DNA from: Clostridia bacterium
Lineage (GTDB): Bacteria > Bacillota > Clostridia > Christensenellales > Aristaeellaceae
Assembly: GCA_017434085.1 (NCBI GenBank)
Contig: JAFRFY010000018.1
Coordinates: forward strand, 1-42,452
Reading direction: 5' to 3'
Length of the DNA stretch: 42,452 nt
Part shown: positions 27,045 to 35,101 of the stretch, one piece after another
How the letters are laid out: the number at the start of each line of letters is the position of its first letter
How positions within the stretch are numbered: the first letter of the stretch is position 1
The notes under the pieces: generated by a model
The model's database searches: none
Told to the model about the DNA's origin: nothing
Seen by the model: the letters and a program-made list of their open reading frames with translations, nothing else
Position numbers and translations under genes: made by a program

Positions 27045-27622
27045 ACACCAGCTTGATCATGATCGTCATCGGCGCCGCGCTGATCAACAACGTGGTGCTC
27101 AACCAGTTCCTGGGCATATGCTCCTTCCTGGGCGTGTCCAAGCAGATGAAGGCCTCCGCCTCCCTGGGCATGGCGGTGGTGTTCGTCATCACCATCGCTT
27201 CCGCCGTGGCCAACCTGCTCTACGATTACGTGCTGAACCCGCTGGGCCTCGACTTCATGAAGACCATCGTGTTCATACTGGTCATCGCCGCGCTGGTGCA
27301 GATCGTGGAGATGTTCTTAAAGAAGACCTCTCCGGCGATCTACAAGGCGCTGGGCATCTACCTGCCGCTGATCACCACCAACTGCGCGGTGCTGGGCGTG
27401 GCGCTGACCAACGTGCAGAACGGCTACAACTTCCTGGAGAGCATACTGGCCGGCTTCGGCACGGCGGTGGGCTACACGCTGGCCATCGTGCTGCTGGCGG
27501 GCATTCGCTCCCGCATTCACGAGGAGGATATCCCCGCACCCCTGCGCGGCGCGCCCATCGTGATGATCTCCGCGGCGCTGATGTCCATTGCGTTCATGGG
27601 CTTCTCCGGCCTGTCGTTCTAA
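27041..27622 (+). CDS. rnfA: Rnf complex subunit RnfA
   Basis: Integral membrane subunit, 193 residues, standard length, about six helices. Motifs: NNVVLNQFLGICSFLGVSKQ near 15-34 and YLPLITTNCAVLGVAL near 107-122; each contains a conserved Cys thought to ligate the [2Fe-2S] centre shared with RnfE. The start is GTG 27041, overlapping the rnfE stop, with GAGGAGGTG upstream. rnfB follows after 13 bases. Confidence 0.95.
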   Translation: MNTSLIMIVIGAALINNVVLNQFLGICSFLGVSKQMKASASLGMAVVFVITIASAVANLLYDYVLNPLGLDFMKTIVFILVIAALVQIVEMFLKKTSPAIYKALGIYLPLITTNCAVLGVALTNVQNGYNFLESILAGFGTAVGYTLAIVLLAGIRSRIHEEDIPAPLRGAPIVMISAALMSIAFMGFSGLSF

Positions 27623-27635
27623 GGGAGGTGCGGAC

Positions 27636-28439
27636 ATGCAGATCATCATTGTAACCACCATCGTCATCGCACTGGTCGGCGTCATCGTGGGCGCGGGCCT
27701 GGTGTATACGGGCAATAGGTTCCACGTCGAAGTGGACGAGCGGGAGGCCGCCGTGCGCGAGGTCCTGCCCGGCAACAACTGCGGCGCCTGCGGCTTCGCG
27801 GGCTGCGACGCCATGGCGGCGGCCATCGCCAAGGGGGAGGCCCCGGTGAACGGCTGTCCCGTGGGCGGCGCGCCGGTGGCCAGGCAGATCGGCGAGATCA
27901 TGGGCACCTCCGCCGACGCCGCCGAGCGCAGGGTCGCCTTCGTGCGCTGCAAGGGCTCCTGCGAGGTCACCCACAACCAGGGCAACTACATCGGCATCAA
28001 CGACTGCCGCGCCGCGGCGCTGTCCGGCATCAACGTCACCGAGTGCGACTACGGCTGCATGGGCTTCGGCACCTGCGCGCAGGTCTGCCCGCAGGACGCC
28101 ATCAACGTGGTTAACGGCGTGGCGGTGGTCAACCGGGCCCGCTGCGTGGGCTGCGGCCTGTGCGTGAAGGCCTGCCCGAAGCACCTGATCGAGCTTGTGC
28201 CCGAATCCAAGCGCGTGATCGTGCAGTGCTCCAACCGCGACAAGGGCCCCATGGTGAAGAAGGTGTGCACCGCGGGCTGCATCGGCTGCGGCATCTGCCA
28301 GAAGCAGTGCGCCTTTGACGCCATCCACGTTTCAGACAACCTCGCCTCAGTGAACTACGAAAACTGCGTGCAGTGCGGCAGGTGCGTGGCAAAGTGTCCG
28401 GCCAAGGTCATCACCGAGCCGGAGAGCGTTTCCGATTAA
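27636..28439 (+). CDS. rnfB: Rnf complex subunit RnfB (ferredoxin-oxidising)
   Basis: Entry point for electrons from reduced ferredoxin, 267 residues. One N-terminal membrane anchor (about 2-25), the RnfB-type cluster motif NNCGACGFAGCDAM near 47-60 with its fourth ligand CPVGG near 74, then four ferredoxin-type [4Fe-4S] motifs: CDYGCMGFGTCAQVCP, CVGCGLCVKACP, CTAGCIGCGICQKQC and CVQCGRCVAKCP. ATG 27636 follows AGGGAGGTG; an upstream in-frame frame to 27588 lies within rnfA and is not needed. nrfA begins 16 bases after its stop, so the cytochrome is physically part of the rnf transcription unit. Confidence 0.96.
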   Translation: MQIIIVTTIVIALVGVIVGAGLVYTGNRFHVEVDEREAAVREVLPGNNCGACGFAGCDAMAAAIAKGEAPVNGCPVGGAPVARQIGEIMGTSADAAERRVAFVRCKGSCEVTHNQGNYIGINDCRAAALSGINVTECDYGCMGFGTCAQVCPQDAINVVNGVAVVNRARCVGCGLCVKACPKHLIELVPESKRVIVQCSNRDKGPMVKKVCTAGCIGCGICQKQCAFDAIHVSDNLASVNYENCVQCGRCVAKCPAKVITEPESVSD

Positions 28440-28455
28440 TAAGGGGGGGAGAACC

Positions 28456-29736
28456 ATGGAGAGAAAGCACTACATCAGACTGATCGCCTCGGCGGTGGTC
28501 GTGGTGGCTGCGGTGGTCTTCCTGGGCGGCATTGCCGGCGGCAGCGTGATGTATCACGTGGACAGCCGCGGCGACATGGGCCCGCTTACCCGGGAGGATA
28601 TTGAGTACCTCGACGTCGAGGCCCCCGAAGCCACCAGCAAGGACGGCACCGTCAACGCCCAGGACTGGGCGGCGGTCTACCCCTACATCAGCGTAAGCTG
28701 GGGCAACAACAAGGACAACAGCTATGTGACCGACTACCTGGAGCAGGACCCGTACCTGGTCAACATCTACGAGGGCTACGGCTTTGCCAAGGACTACGGC
28801 AGCGCCCGCGGCCACGAGTACTGCCTGGAGGACGTGCACAAGACCCAGCGCCCCCACGCCAAGGCCAACTGCCTGACCTGCAAGACCCCCAACTTCGCCA
28901 AGCTGGTCAACGACCAGGGCGTGAGCGCCTACTCCATGCCCTTTGAAGAGGCGGAGGCGCTGATGGAGGAGAGCGTGAGCTGCTACACCTGCCACGCCAA
29001 CGAGGCCGGCAAGGGCGGCATGCGCGTGGTGACCCACTCCTACGTCAACAAGGCCCTGGGCGACAATGTGAGCGCCATCGACCCGTCCAACATGGCCTGC
29101 GGCCAGTGCCACATCGAGTACTACTTCACCCCCGAGGACTCCGAGACCATGATGCCCTACCACAGCGTGTCGGAGATGACCCCGGAGGCCATACTGGCCT
29201 ACTACGACGATCTCGGCTTCAAGGACTGGGTGCAGGAATCCACCGGCACGCCGCTTCTGAAGGCCCAGCACCCCGAGTTTGAGACCTTCCTGCAGGGCAA
29301 GCACGCCGCGTTTTTGAACTGCGCCGACTGCCATATGCCCATCGAGATGGCCGACGACGGCACCGTGTACCACAGCCACACCCTCGTGAGCCCGCTGGAG
29401 AACGACGCGCTGCTTCAAACCTGCGCCAAGTGCCACGGCGAGACCGACATGACCGCGCTGGTGAAGGGCATACAGGAGCGCGTCACCGCCCGCGAGACCG
29501 AGGTCGGCAACAAGCTGTCCGAGTTCAAGACCGCGCTGGCCACCGCCGTCAGCGAGGGCGCGAAGTCCGAGGAGGAGCTCGACGCCATCCGCAAGCTGCA
29601 CCGCGAGGCCCAGTGGTTCTTCGACTTCTGCTACGTGGAGAATGCCGAGGGCGCGCACAATTCCGAGCTGGCCATGCGCTGCCTGGATACCTCGGAGAGC
29701 AAGATCGCCGAGGCCATGGCGCTGCTGGAGGCCTGA
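28456..29736 (+). CDS. nrfA: Cytochrome c nitrite reductase NrfA (pentaheme)
   Basis: Reduces nitrite to ammonium with six electrons, on the outer face of the membrane. The 426-residue protein has an uncleaved-looking membrane anchor (about 8-32). Five heme sites: the active-site CLTCK (139-143) and four CxxCH (176-180, 215-219, 289-293, 323-327). By comparison with Wolinella NrfA the catalytic Arg118, Tyr222 and His272 and calcium ligands Glu221, Tyr222, Lys269 and Gln271 (in CGQCHIEYY and LLKAQHPE) are all present, so it should be active. It is shorter than the usual 470-510. No nrfH gene is present; upstream is rnfB and downstream are cytochrome c assembly genes. GGGGGGAG precedes the ATG. 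Confidence 0.95.
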   Translation: MERKHYIRLIASAVVVVAAVVFLGGIAGGSVMYHVDSRGDMGPLTREDIEYLDVEAPEATSKDGTVNAQDWAAVYPYISVSWGNNKDNSYVTDYLEQDPYLVNIYEGYGFAKDYGSARGHEYCLEDVHKTQRPHAKANCLTCKTPNFAKLVNDQGVSAYSMPFEEAEALMEESVSCYTCHANEAGKGGMRVVTHSYVNKALGDNVSAIDPSNMACGQCHIEYYFTPEDSETMMPYHSVSEMTPEAILAYYDDLGFKDWVQESTGTPLLKAQHPEFETFLQGKHAAFLNCADCHMPIEMADDGTVYHSHTLVSPLENDALLQTCAKCHGETDMTALVKGIQERVTARETEVGNKLSEFKTALATAVSEGAKSEEELDAIRKLHREAQWFFDFCYVENAEGAHNSELAMRCLDTSESKIAEAMALLEA

Positions 29737-29752
29737 TATCCGATCGACGCAC

Positions 29753-29775
29753 AGGGGCGGCATATCGCCGCCCCT
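29753..29775 (+). terminator. Hairpin between nrfA and resB
   Basis: 9-bp stem AGGGGCGGC / GCCGCCCCT, loop ATATC, followed by TGAATTGTATTG. It lacks a U-run, so it is probably a stabilising or partial-termination element. It resembles the other GC-rich repeat hairpins of the window (41697-41715). Confidence 0.5.
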
Positions 29776-29796
29776 TGAATTGTATTGTTTAATAAC

Positions 29797-31080
29797 ATGA
29801 AGAAGATCTGGAAATTCCTGTCCTCGATGAAGTTCGCCATCATACTGCTTGCGGTGCTGGCGCTGGCGTGCTCGGCGGCGAGCCTGATCACCCAGGGGCA
29901 GAGCTACGAATGGTACGCCCGGCAGTATTCCGAGCGCACCGCGGCGCTGATCGTGGCGCTTCACCTGGACGACGCCTTCCACAGCGCGTGGTTTCTGCTC
30001 ATCAACGCCTTTCTGTGCGTGAACCTGCTGTTCTGCAACCTGCTGAGGCTGCCGCAGCTGATCGCCCGCACGAAGGCCGAGGCGGACCCCGCCCGGGCCA
30101 TTGAGACCGAGGGCACAGCGCAGGCGGGACCGGTCCGCGACCCCGGGCGCGTGTTCAAGCGCCTGCGGATGCCGAACCCGATCAGCACCGCCACGGCGGA
30201 CGGCCGGGAGGCGCTGTTCAGCTCCGCCCATCGCGCGGGGCTGTGGGGCGCGTGGGTGTGCCACCTGGGCATACTGCTGCTGATACTGGGCTTCGGCCTG
30301 GGGCAGATGACCCAGCGGCAGTACACGGTCTACGGCGTGCCGGGGCAGACCCGGCCCATCGGGGACACGGGCTACCTCTTGACCATCGACGACTTCGAGG
30401 TCGGCCTGCGCCCGGACGACACCGTGGAGCAGTACACCGCCGACATCACCGTCCGGGACGTGGACGGCAGGGGCAGCCAGAGCGCCAGCGTCTCCGTCAA
30501 CAACCCAGCCTCCCTGTACGGCATGAAGTTCTACCAGAACTCCACCGGCTGGGCGGCGAAGATCAACGTGCAGAAGGACGGCGCGCCCCTGCAGGACGAT
30601 GTGGTCTGCGCCGGGGAGTACCTGGCCGTGAAGGACAAGCCCGAGCTGGTGGTGTTTTTCAGCGCCTTCTACCCGGACTACGTGATGACCCCCGGCGTGG
30701 GGCCGTCCACCGCCACCGGCGCGCTCAAAAACCCGGCGTACCTGTACCAGGTGTACTACAAGGAGCAGCTTCTGGGTATGAACGTGCTGATGCCGGAGGA
30801 GGAATTGACCATCGACGAGTACACGGTCACATTCACCGACCCGCAGAATTACACGCTGATACAGATCAAGGTGGACCATTTCACGTGGCTGGCGCTCATC
30901 GGCGGGCTTTTGACGATGCTCGGCCTGATACTGGCCTTCTACGTGCAGCCCGCGAGGGTGTGGGCCATGAAGGGCGACGCGGGCTGGACGATCCACGGTT
31001 TAAGCCGCAAGGGCGGCGCGCTGTTCAGGGATAGGCTGATCGCGGCCGCAAGGGAGGAGGATGCCGATGCTTCAAGTTGA
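29797..31080 (+). CDS. resB: Cytochrome c assembly protein ResB (Ccs1)
   Basis: One of the two subunits of system II cytochrome c biogenesis, which exports heme and attaches it to apocytochromes outside the membrane. The 427-residue protein shows the ResB layout: two N-terminal helices (about 12-31 and 60-78), a third at about 148-167 (WVCHLGILLLILGFGLG), a large extracytoplasmic domain (about 170-360) with NNPASLYGMKFYQNSTGW, and a last helix near 365-386. Signature start WKFLSSMKFAIILLAVLAL. I chose ATG 29797; no convincing ribosome site precedes it. It overlaps ccsA by 14 bases. The obvious client is the adjacent NrfA. Confidence 0.9.
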   Translation: MKKIWKFLSSMKFAIILLAVLALACSAASLITQGQSYEWYARQYSERTAALIVALHLDDAFHSAWFLLINAFLCVNLLFCNLLRLPQLIARTKAEADPARAIETEGTAQAGPVRDPGRVFKRLRMPNPISTATADGREALFSSAHRAGLWGAWVCHLGILLLILGFGLGQMTQRQYTVYGVPGQTRPIGDTGYLLTIDDFEVGLRPDDTVEQYTADITVRDVDGRGSQSASVSVNNPASLYGMKFYQNSTGWAAKINVQKDGAPLQDDVVCAGEYLAVKDKPELVVFFSAFYPDYVMTPGVGPSTATGALKNPAYLYQVYYKEQLLGMNVLMPEEELTIDEYTVTFTDPQNYTLIQIKVDHFTWLALIGGLLTMLGLILAFYVQPARVWAMKGDAGWTIHGLSRKGGALFRDRLIAAAREEDADASS

Positions 31081-31882
31081 AAACACGCTGTTCACCATCG
31101 TGATGCTGACTTACTTCGCGGCGATGATACTCTACTTCGCGTTCATCGCCGTCAAGCGGGACGGCCTGGCGAAGGCGGCGCTGATCCTCCAGGCGGCGGG
31201 CTTCATACTGCACACGGAGGCGCTCGTCTGCCGCGGCATCGGCGCGGGCCGCCTGCCCATGACCAATCAGTACGAGTTCGCCACGGCCTTCGCCTGGGGG
31301 CTGTGCCTGGTGAGCCTGATCTTCGTGGTGCGGTTCAAATTCCCCGTGCTGGGGGCCTTCGCCGCGCCGGTGATCTTCCTGATCATCGGCTACGCCGCCA
31401 TGCAGAGCCGCGAGGTCAAGGCGCTGATGCCCGCCCTGCGCTCCAACTGGCTGGGCTTCCACGTCTCCACCGCCATCATCGCCTACGGAGCCTTCGGCGT
31501 GTCCTTCGTGCTGTCGGTCATATTCCTGATGCGGGACCGCATGAAGGCCCAGGGCTTCCTGGACCAGCACATCCCGAATAAGGAGAAGCTGGACCTCATA
31601 AGCTACCGCAGCGTGTCGCTGGGATTGCTGTTTCTGACCTTCACCATACTCACCGGCGCGATCTGGGCGGAGCGGGCCTGGGGCAGCTACTGGTCCTGGG
31701 ACCCCAAGGAGACCTGGTCGCTGGTCACCTGGATCATCTACGCGATGTACCTGCACCTGCGCATCCGCCGGGGCTGGAACGGCCGGGCGGCGGCGATCTT
31801 CGCGGCGGTGGGCTTTGTGTGCGTGATGTTCACCTACATCGGCGTCAACGTGCTGCTGCCCGGCGTCCACAGCTACGCATAG
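31067..31882 (+). CDS. ccsA: Cytochrome c assembly protein CcsA (ResC)
   Basis: Heme-handling membrane partner of ResB, 271 residues, about eight helices. The tryptophan-rich heme motif WGSYWSWDPKETWSL near residues 204-218 identifies the family, and conserved histidines flank it (TEALVCRGIG region near 50; GFHVSTAIIAYG near 140; YMYLHLR near 230). I start at ATG 31067, six bases after GGGAGGAGG; ATG 31061 abuts that site. Its start lies inside the end of resB, so translation is coupled. Together with ResB it should mature the CLTCK and CxxCH hemes of NrfA. Confidence 0.93.
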   Translation: MLQVENTLFTIVMLTYFAAMILYFAFIAVKRDGLAKAALILQAAGFILHTEALVCRGIGAGRLPMTNQYEFATAFAWGLCLVSLIFVVRFKFPVLGAFAAPVIFLIIGYAAMQSREVKALMPALRSNWLGFHVSTAIIAYGAFGVSFVLSVIFLMRDRMKAQGFLDQHIPNKEKLDLISYRSVSLGLLFLTFTILTGAIWAERAWGSYWSWDPKETWSLVTWIIYAMYLHLRIRRGWNGRAAAIFAAVGFVCVMFTYIGVNVLLPGVHSYA

Positions 31883-31895
31883 GAGGGGGTGTGTC

Positions 31896-32153
31896 ATGAG
31901 ATCGTTCATGTATACCATCAAGGTGCCCGTGGGGCTGCACGCCCGCCACGCGGGGCTGCTGGTGAAAGCGGCCAGCCTGTACCAGTCCGCGGTGACCGTC
32001 TCCTGCGGCGATAAATCCGCCGACGGAAAGCGCATCCTCGGGCTGATGGGGCTCGGCGTCAGGCAGGGCGACATCATACGGGTCGATATCGACGGCCCGG
32101 ACGAGGATGTCGCCGCACTGAGGATCAAGGCGTTTTTGTGGGAAAACTTTTAG
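31896..32153 (+). CDS. HPr-like phosphocarrier protein lacking Ser46
   Basis: An 85-residue HPr-family protein. His15, which accepts phosphate from PEP-loaded enzyme I, and Arg17 are present in GLHARHAG, but the usual Pro18 is His. The regulatory Ser46 site is changed: residues 45-49 read KRILG where HPr has KSIMG, so it could not be controlled by HPr kinase at that position. This is the reverse of Crh, which keeps Ser46 and lacks His15. It starts 14 bases after ccsA behind GGAGGGGG and ends the rnf-nrf block. There are no other PTS genes in the window. It may be a specialised carrier or regulator; the role is unknown. Confidence 0.82.
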   Translation: MRSFMYTIKVPVGLHARHAGLLVKAASLYQSAVTVSCGDKSADGKRILGLMGLGVRQGDIIRVDIDGPDEDVAALRIKAFLWENF

Positions 32154-32160
32154 AAATAAC

Positions 32161-32200
32161 ACAGGCGGCTGTCCCATGCCGGGACAGCCGCCTGTATGGT
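32161..32200. terminator. Terminator between the rnf-nrf block and the SDR gene
   Basis: Perfect 15-bp stem (32161-32175 with 32181-32195), loop ATGCC, between convergent genes. The U-tract is weak on both strands (ATGGTTTC; GTTATTTC). Confidence 0.8.
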
Positions 32201-32209
32201 TTCATGGTC

Positions 32210-33085
32210 TCAGTTCAGCATCACCTGGCCGCCGGTGACGGGGATGGCCTGGCCGGTCTCGTACTTCTGCTCGACGCAGTAGAATATGGCCTTGGCGACG
32301 TCGGCGGGGAAGCAGCCGCGGTTCATGGGCACCTTGGCCATGTAGTATTTGCGCACGTCCTCCACGGTCTTTGCGCCGGGCACCTTGCCGGCGTGCAGGT
32401 ACTGCACGAACAGGCCGCGCTCGGGGTCGGACCACAGCGGGCCGTCCAGGTAGTTGCCGGGGCAGATGGCGTTGACCTTGATGTTGAAGGGGCACAGCTC
32501 CAGCGCGAAGGACTGGGTCAGCCCGATGCCGCCGAACTTGGAGCCGGCGTAGGCGTAGTTGTTCTTGCTGCCCTCCAGGCCGGACTTGGAGTTGATGGTG
32601 ATGATATCGCCGAACCAGCTGTTGTCCGCGGTGTACTGGGCCTCCATGATGGCCACGGCGTACTTGGCGCACAGGAAGTAGCCGGTGTAGTTGATATTGG
32701 TGACGAAGTCGAAGGCCTTCTTCTCCAGCTCCAGCAGGTTGCCCGCCTTGGCCACGCCCGCGTTGGACACCAGTATGTCCAGGCCGCCGAAGCGCTCGAC
32801 GGTCTGCTGGACCATGCGCGCCACGCTCTCCTCGTCGGTCACGTTGACCTCCACCGCACAGGCGTTCGCGCCCAGCTCCTCGGCCACGGCCTGCGCCCCG
32901 GGCAGGTTCATGTCCGCGATGACCACCGCGCAGCCCTCCCGGTACATCTCCTCGGCGATGCCCTTGCCGAAGCCCTGGGCCGCGCCGGTCACGATGGCGA
33001 TCTTGCCCGCCAGGCGGCCGCTGGTCGCGGGGCGCTTGTGGATGTTTTGCTTGGCGATCTCGATCCATTTGCTCATGTCAACCAT
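32210..33085 (-). CDS. Short-chain dehydrogenase, sorbitol-6-phosphate 2-dehydrogenase-like
   Basis: A 291-residue classical SDR with NAD(P)-binding TGAAQGFG (33-40), catalytic Ser in INSKSG and YxxxK in YAGSK. Several stretches match E. coli SrlD as I remember it: INSKSG..GSKNN, KFGGIGLTQSFALEL, the KVPMNRGC segment and the end TGQAIPVTGGQVM. SrlD oxidises sorbitol 6-phosphate to fructose 6-phosphate. An N-terminal extension of about 27 residues is extra. I start at ATG 33085, ten bases after GGAGGA; TTG 33094 is too close to it. It lies 21 bases downstream of the peptidoglycan-binding lipoprotein gene and may share its transcript. The true substrate may be another sugar-alcohol phosphate. 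Confidence 0.85.
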   Translation of the reverse strand: MVDMSKWIEIAKQNIHKRPATSGRLAGKIAIVTGAAQGFGKGIAEEMYREGCAVVIADMNLPGAQAVAEELGANACAVEVNVTDEESVARMVQQTVERFGGLDILVSNAGVAKAGNLLELEKKAFDFVTNINYTGYFLCAKYAVAIMEAQYTADNSWFGDIITINSKSGLEGSKNNYAYAGSKFGGIGLTQSFALELCPFNIKVNAICPGNYLDGPLWSDPERGLFVQYLHAGKVPGAKTVEDVRKYYMAKVPMNRGCFPADVAKAIFYCVEQKYETGQAIPVTGGQVMLN

Positions 33086-33106
33086 GGGAATCAATCCTCC
33101 GATCCG

Positions 33107-34996
33107 TTATTTCTGCTTGATCTTCTTGGAATACTTGGAGAACAGGAAGCTCTGGAACTCCACGCCCGCCACGCCGTCGGGGCTCTGGTAGCCCATGGCC
33201 TTCTGGGCGCTGATGACGGCCTGCCGGGTGGCCTCGTTGTAGGTGCCGATGCTGCTCTGGATATCCTCGCGCTTTATGAGATTCAGCGAGAACAGCTGCT
33301 GCTGCAGGCGCGACACGGCGTCGCCAGTGCTGCCCAGGCTCAGCGGCTGGAAGGCCTGCGGCACGTTGTAGAAGCGCACGGTGGGGCCGGGGGCCGCCTT
33401 GCTGTAGATGTAGCGCTGCAGCGACGCGGACGCCTCGCCGGTGGGCGTGACGCCGATGGCCGACTGGAACGCCAGCACCGCCTGGCGGGTGGCCTCGTCA
33501 TAGGTCTTGGTGGCGGTCAGGCTGTAGCCCAGCTTGATCAGCCGGTTCTGCAGGTCGCGCACGGCGTTGCCCGTGGCGCCCAGGGCCAGGTTGAAGTACA
33601 GCGCGTCGCCCTGCGGGGTGGGCTCCGGCGTGGGCTCCGCGGAGGCGATGGGCTGCAGGCCCTGGGTCTGGGCGTAGGTGAGGGCGGTGTTGCTGAACAG
33701 CGTGGCCTGCAGCCAGGCGGAGGCCAGGCCGTCCACGTCCATGCCGTTGGACTGCTGATACAGCTGTACGGCGCTGATGGTGGCGTTGCCGTACTGGCCG
33801 TTGGGGTTGCCGTTGGCGTAGCCCAGCTGCACCAGGCGGCGCTGGAGGTTCATGACCGCCTCGCCGCTGTCGCCGGGGCTCAGGTTCTGGTATTCGGTGT
33901 CCGCGATCTCCCCGCCGAAGCTGGGGGCGCTGTCGGAGAACAGGAAGGCCTGCATCTCCTCGTTCAGCGTGCCGCCGGGCTCGCGCCCGATGGCGGACAG
34001 GAAGCGGTTCACCGCCGCGACGGTGGCGTTGTCGAACACGCCGGTGTCGCCGCCCTCGGCCATGTAGCCCAGCGCGATCAGGCGCTGCTGTATGCGCACG
34101 ACCTCCGGGTCGGTGTTGCCGATGGGCCGCTGTATGCCGCCGTCGTCGTCCCTGCGGCCGATGACGTCCTCCATGGTCTGTATGGAATCCTCGTCCACCT
34201 CCGACGGCTCGGGGGTGTTGGTGGGCAGGGGCTGCACGGAGGCGTCATAGTGCAGCGCGTCCTCGGAGTAGAGCTGCCGCTGCATGTTGACGTCCGCCAC
34301 GTCGCTGGGCATGATGCCGTACATCTGGTAGAACAGCCGCACGCACAGTGCGGTCTGGTCGTCGTAGGCGCCGGTCAGGTCGGTGATGGGGTAGTCCAGG
34401 TTCTTGAGCCTCTGCTGCAGTGCGTACACGGAGCTGCCGACGGTGCCGGGGCGCAGCACGGCGTACTGGGACACCACGGCCTCGTTGTAGGCCGCGCTGC
34501 CGTACACCGGCGCGGTGGAGGCGAACAGCCGAAGCTGCAGCTTCTGGGTGGCGACGCCGGTCTGCATGGTGCCGTAGGTCTGCTCAAAGCGCCTGACGGC
34601 GGCCTCGGTGTCCACGTCGAACAGGCCGGTGATCTCCCCGCTGAAGTAGCCCAGCTCCTTCAAGCGGGATTGCAGCGCCTGTACGGCGATGCCGTTGGAG
34701 CCCAGGGTGAGGCTGCGGTACTCGGTCTGCTGCTCCGCGTCGCGGGCGGACTGGAAGCTGCCCTCGATGATGGAGGCGTCGTTGAGGGTCACGTTGCCGT
34801 CCTGGTCGATGACGATGGGATCCGGCACGTTCAGATATTCCGGCAGGGGCGTGGCCGTGGCGTAGGGCACGGAGATGTCCACGGTGTAGTTGGCCTCGGT
34901 GTCCAGGAAGCTCTCGTCCACCACGCCGCATCCGGGCAGCGCAAACACAGCGCCCGCCGTCAGCGCGCTCAGCACAGCGATCTTCCAGTTCCGCAT
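33107..34996 (-). CDS. Lipoprotein with six peptidoglycan-binding repeats
   Basis: A 629-residue surface lipoprotein. The signal peptide ends in lipobox LPGC with Cys23. The rest is a chain of about six PG_binding_1-type modules, each with a pattern like LxxGxxGxxVxxLQxRLxxLGY: near 96, 185, 295, 372, 470 and 557. A Thr/Pro/Glu-rich linker (TNTPEPSEVDEDS) lies near 255-270 and another (EPTPEPTPQG) near 455. There is no catalytic domain, so it probably anchors or senses cell wall material, perhaps the cortex or septum in a spore former (inferred). GGAGG lies seven bases before ATG 34996. The nearby upstream region has a poor TTGTAT-17-TAGAAT promoter. Confidence 0.88.
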   Translation of the reverse strand: MRNWKIAVLSALTAGAVFALPGCGVVDESFLDTEANYTVDISVPYATATPLPEYLNVPDPIVIDQDGNVTLNDASIIEGSFQSARDAEQQTEYRSLTLGSNGIAVQALQSRLKELGYFSGEITGLFDVDTEAAVRRFEQTYGTMQTGVATQKLQLRLFASTAPVYGSAAYNEAVVSQYAVLRPGTVGSSVYALQQRLKNLDYPITDLTGAYDDQTALCVRLFYQMYGIMPSDVADVNMQRQLYSEDALHYDASVQPLPTNTPEPSEVDEDSIQTMEDVIGRRDDDGGIQRPIGNTDPEVVRIQQRLIALGYMAEGGDTGVFDNATVAAVNRFLSAIGREPGGTLNEEMQAFLFSDSAPSFGGEIADTEYQNLSPGDSGEAVMNLQRRLVQLGYANGNPNGQYGNATISAVQLYQQSNGMDVDGLASAWLQATLFSNTALTYAQTQGLQPIASAEPTPEPTPQGDALYFNLALGATGNAVRDLQNRLIKLGYSLTATKTYDEATRQAVLAFQSAIGVTPTGEASASLQRYIYSKAAPGPTVRFYNVPQAFQPLSLGSTGDAVSRLQQQLFSLNLIKREDIQSSIGTYNEATRQAVISAQKAMGYQSPDGVAGVEFQSFLFSKYSKKIKQK

Positions 34997-35101
34997 GGCA
35001 TTTCCTCCGCATTGAATCCTGTTACTATTCTATACCAACCGCGGGTAAAATACAATACCATTAATTATAAGTTTGGTGGTCGCGCTTGGGACAATATCTT
35101 G

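Noticed and set aside
28411..30996. An 861-codon minus-strand frame opposite nrfA and resB
   Set aside because: Antisense to clearly conserved heme and membrane motifs, with shadow-like composition.
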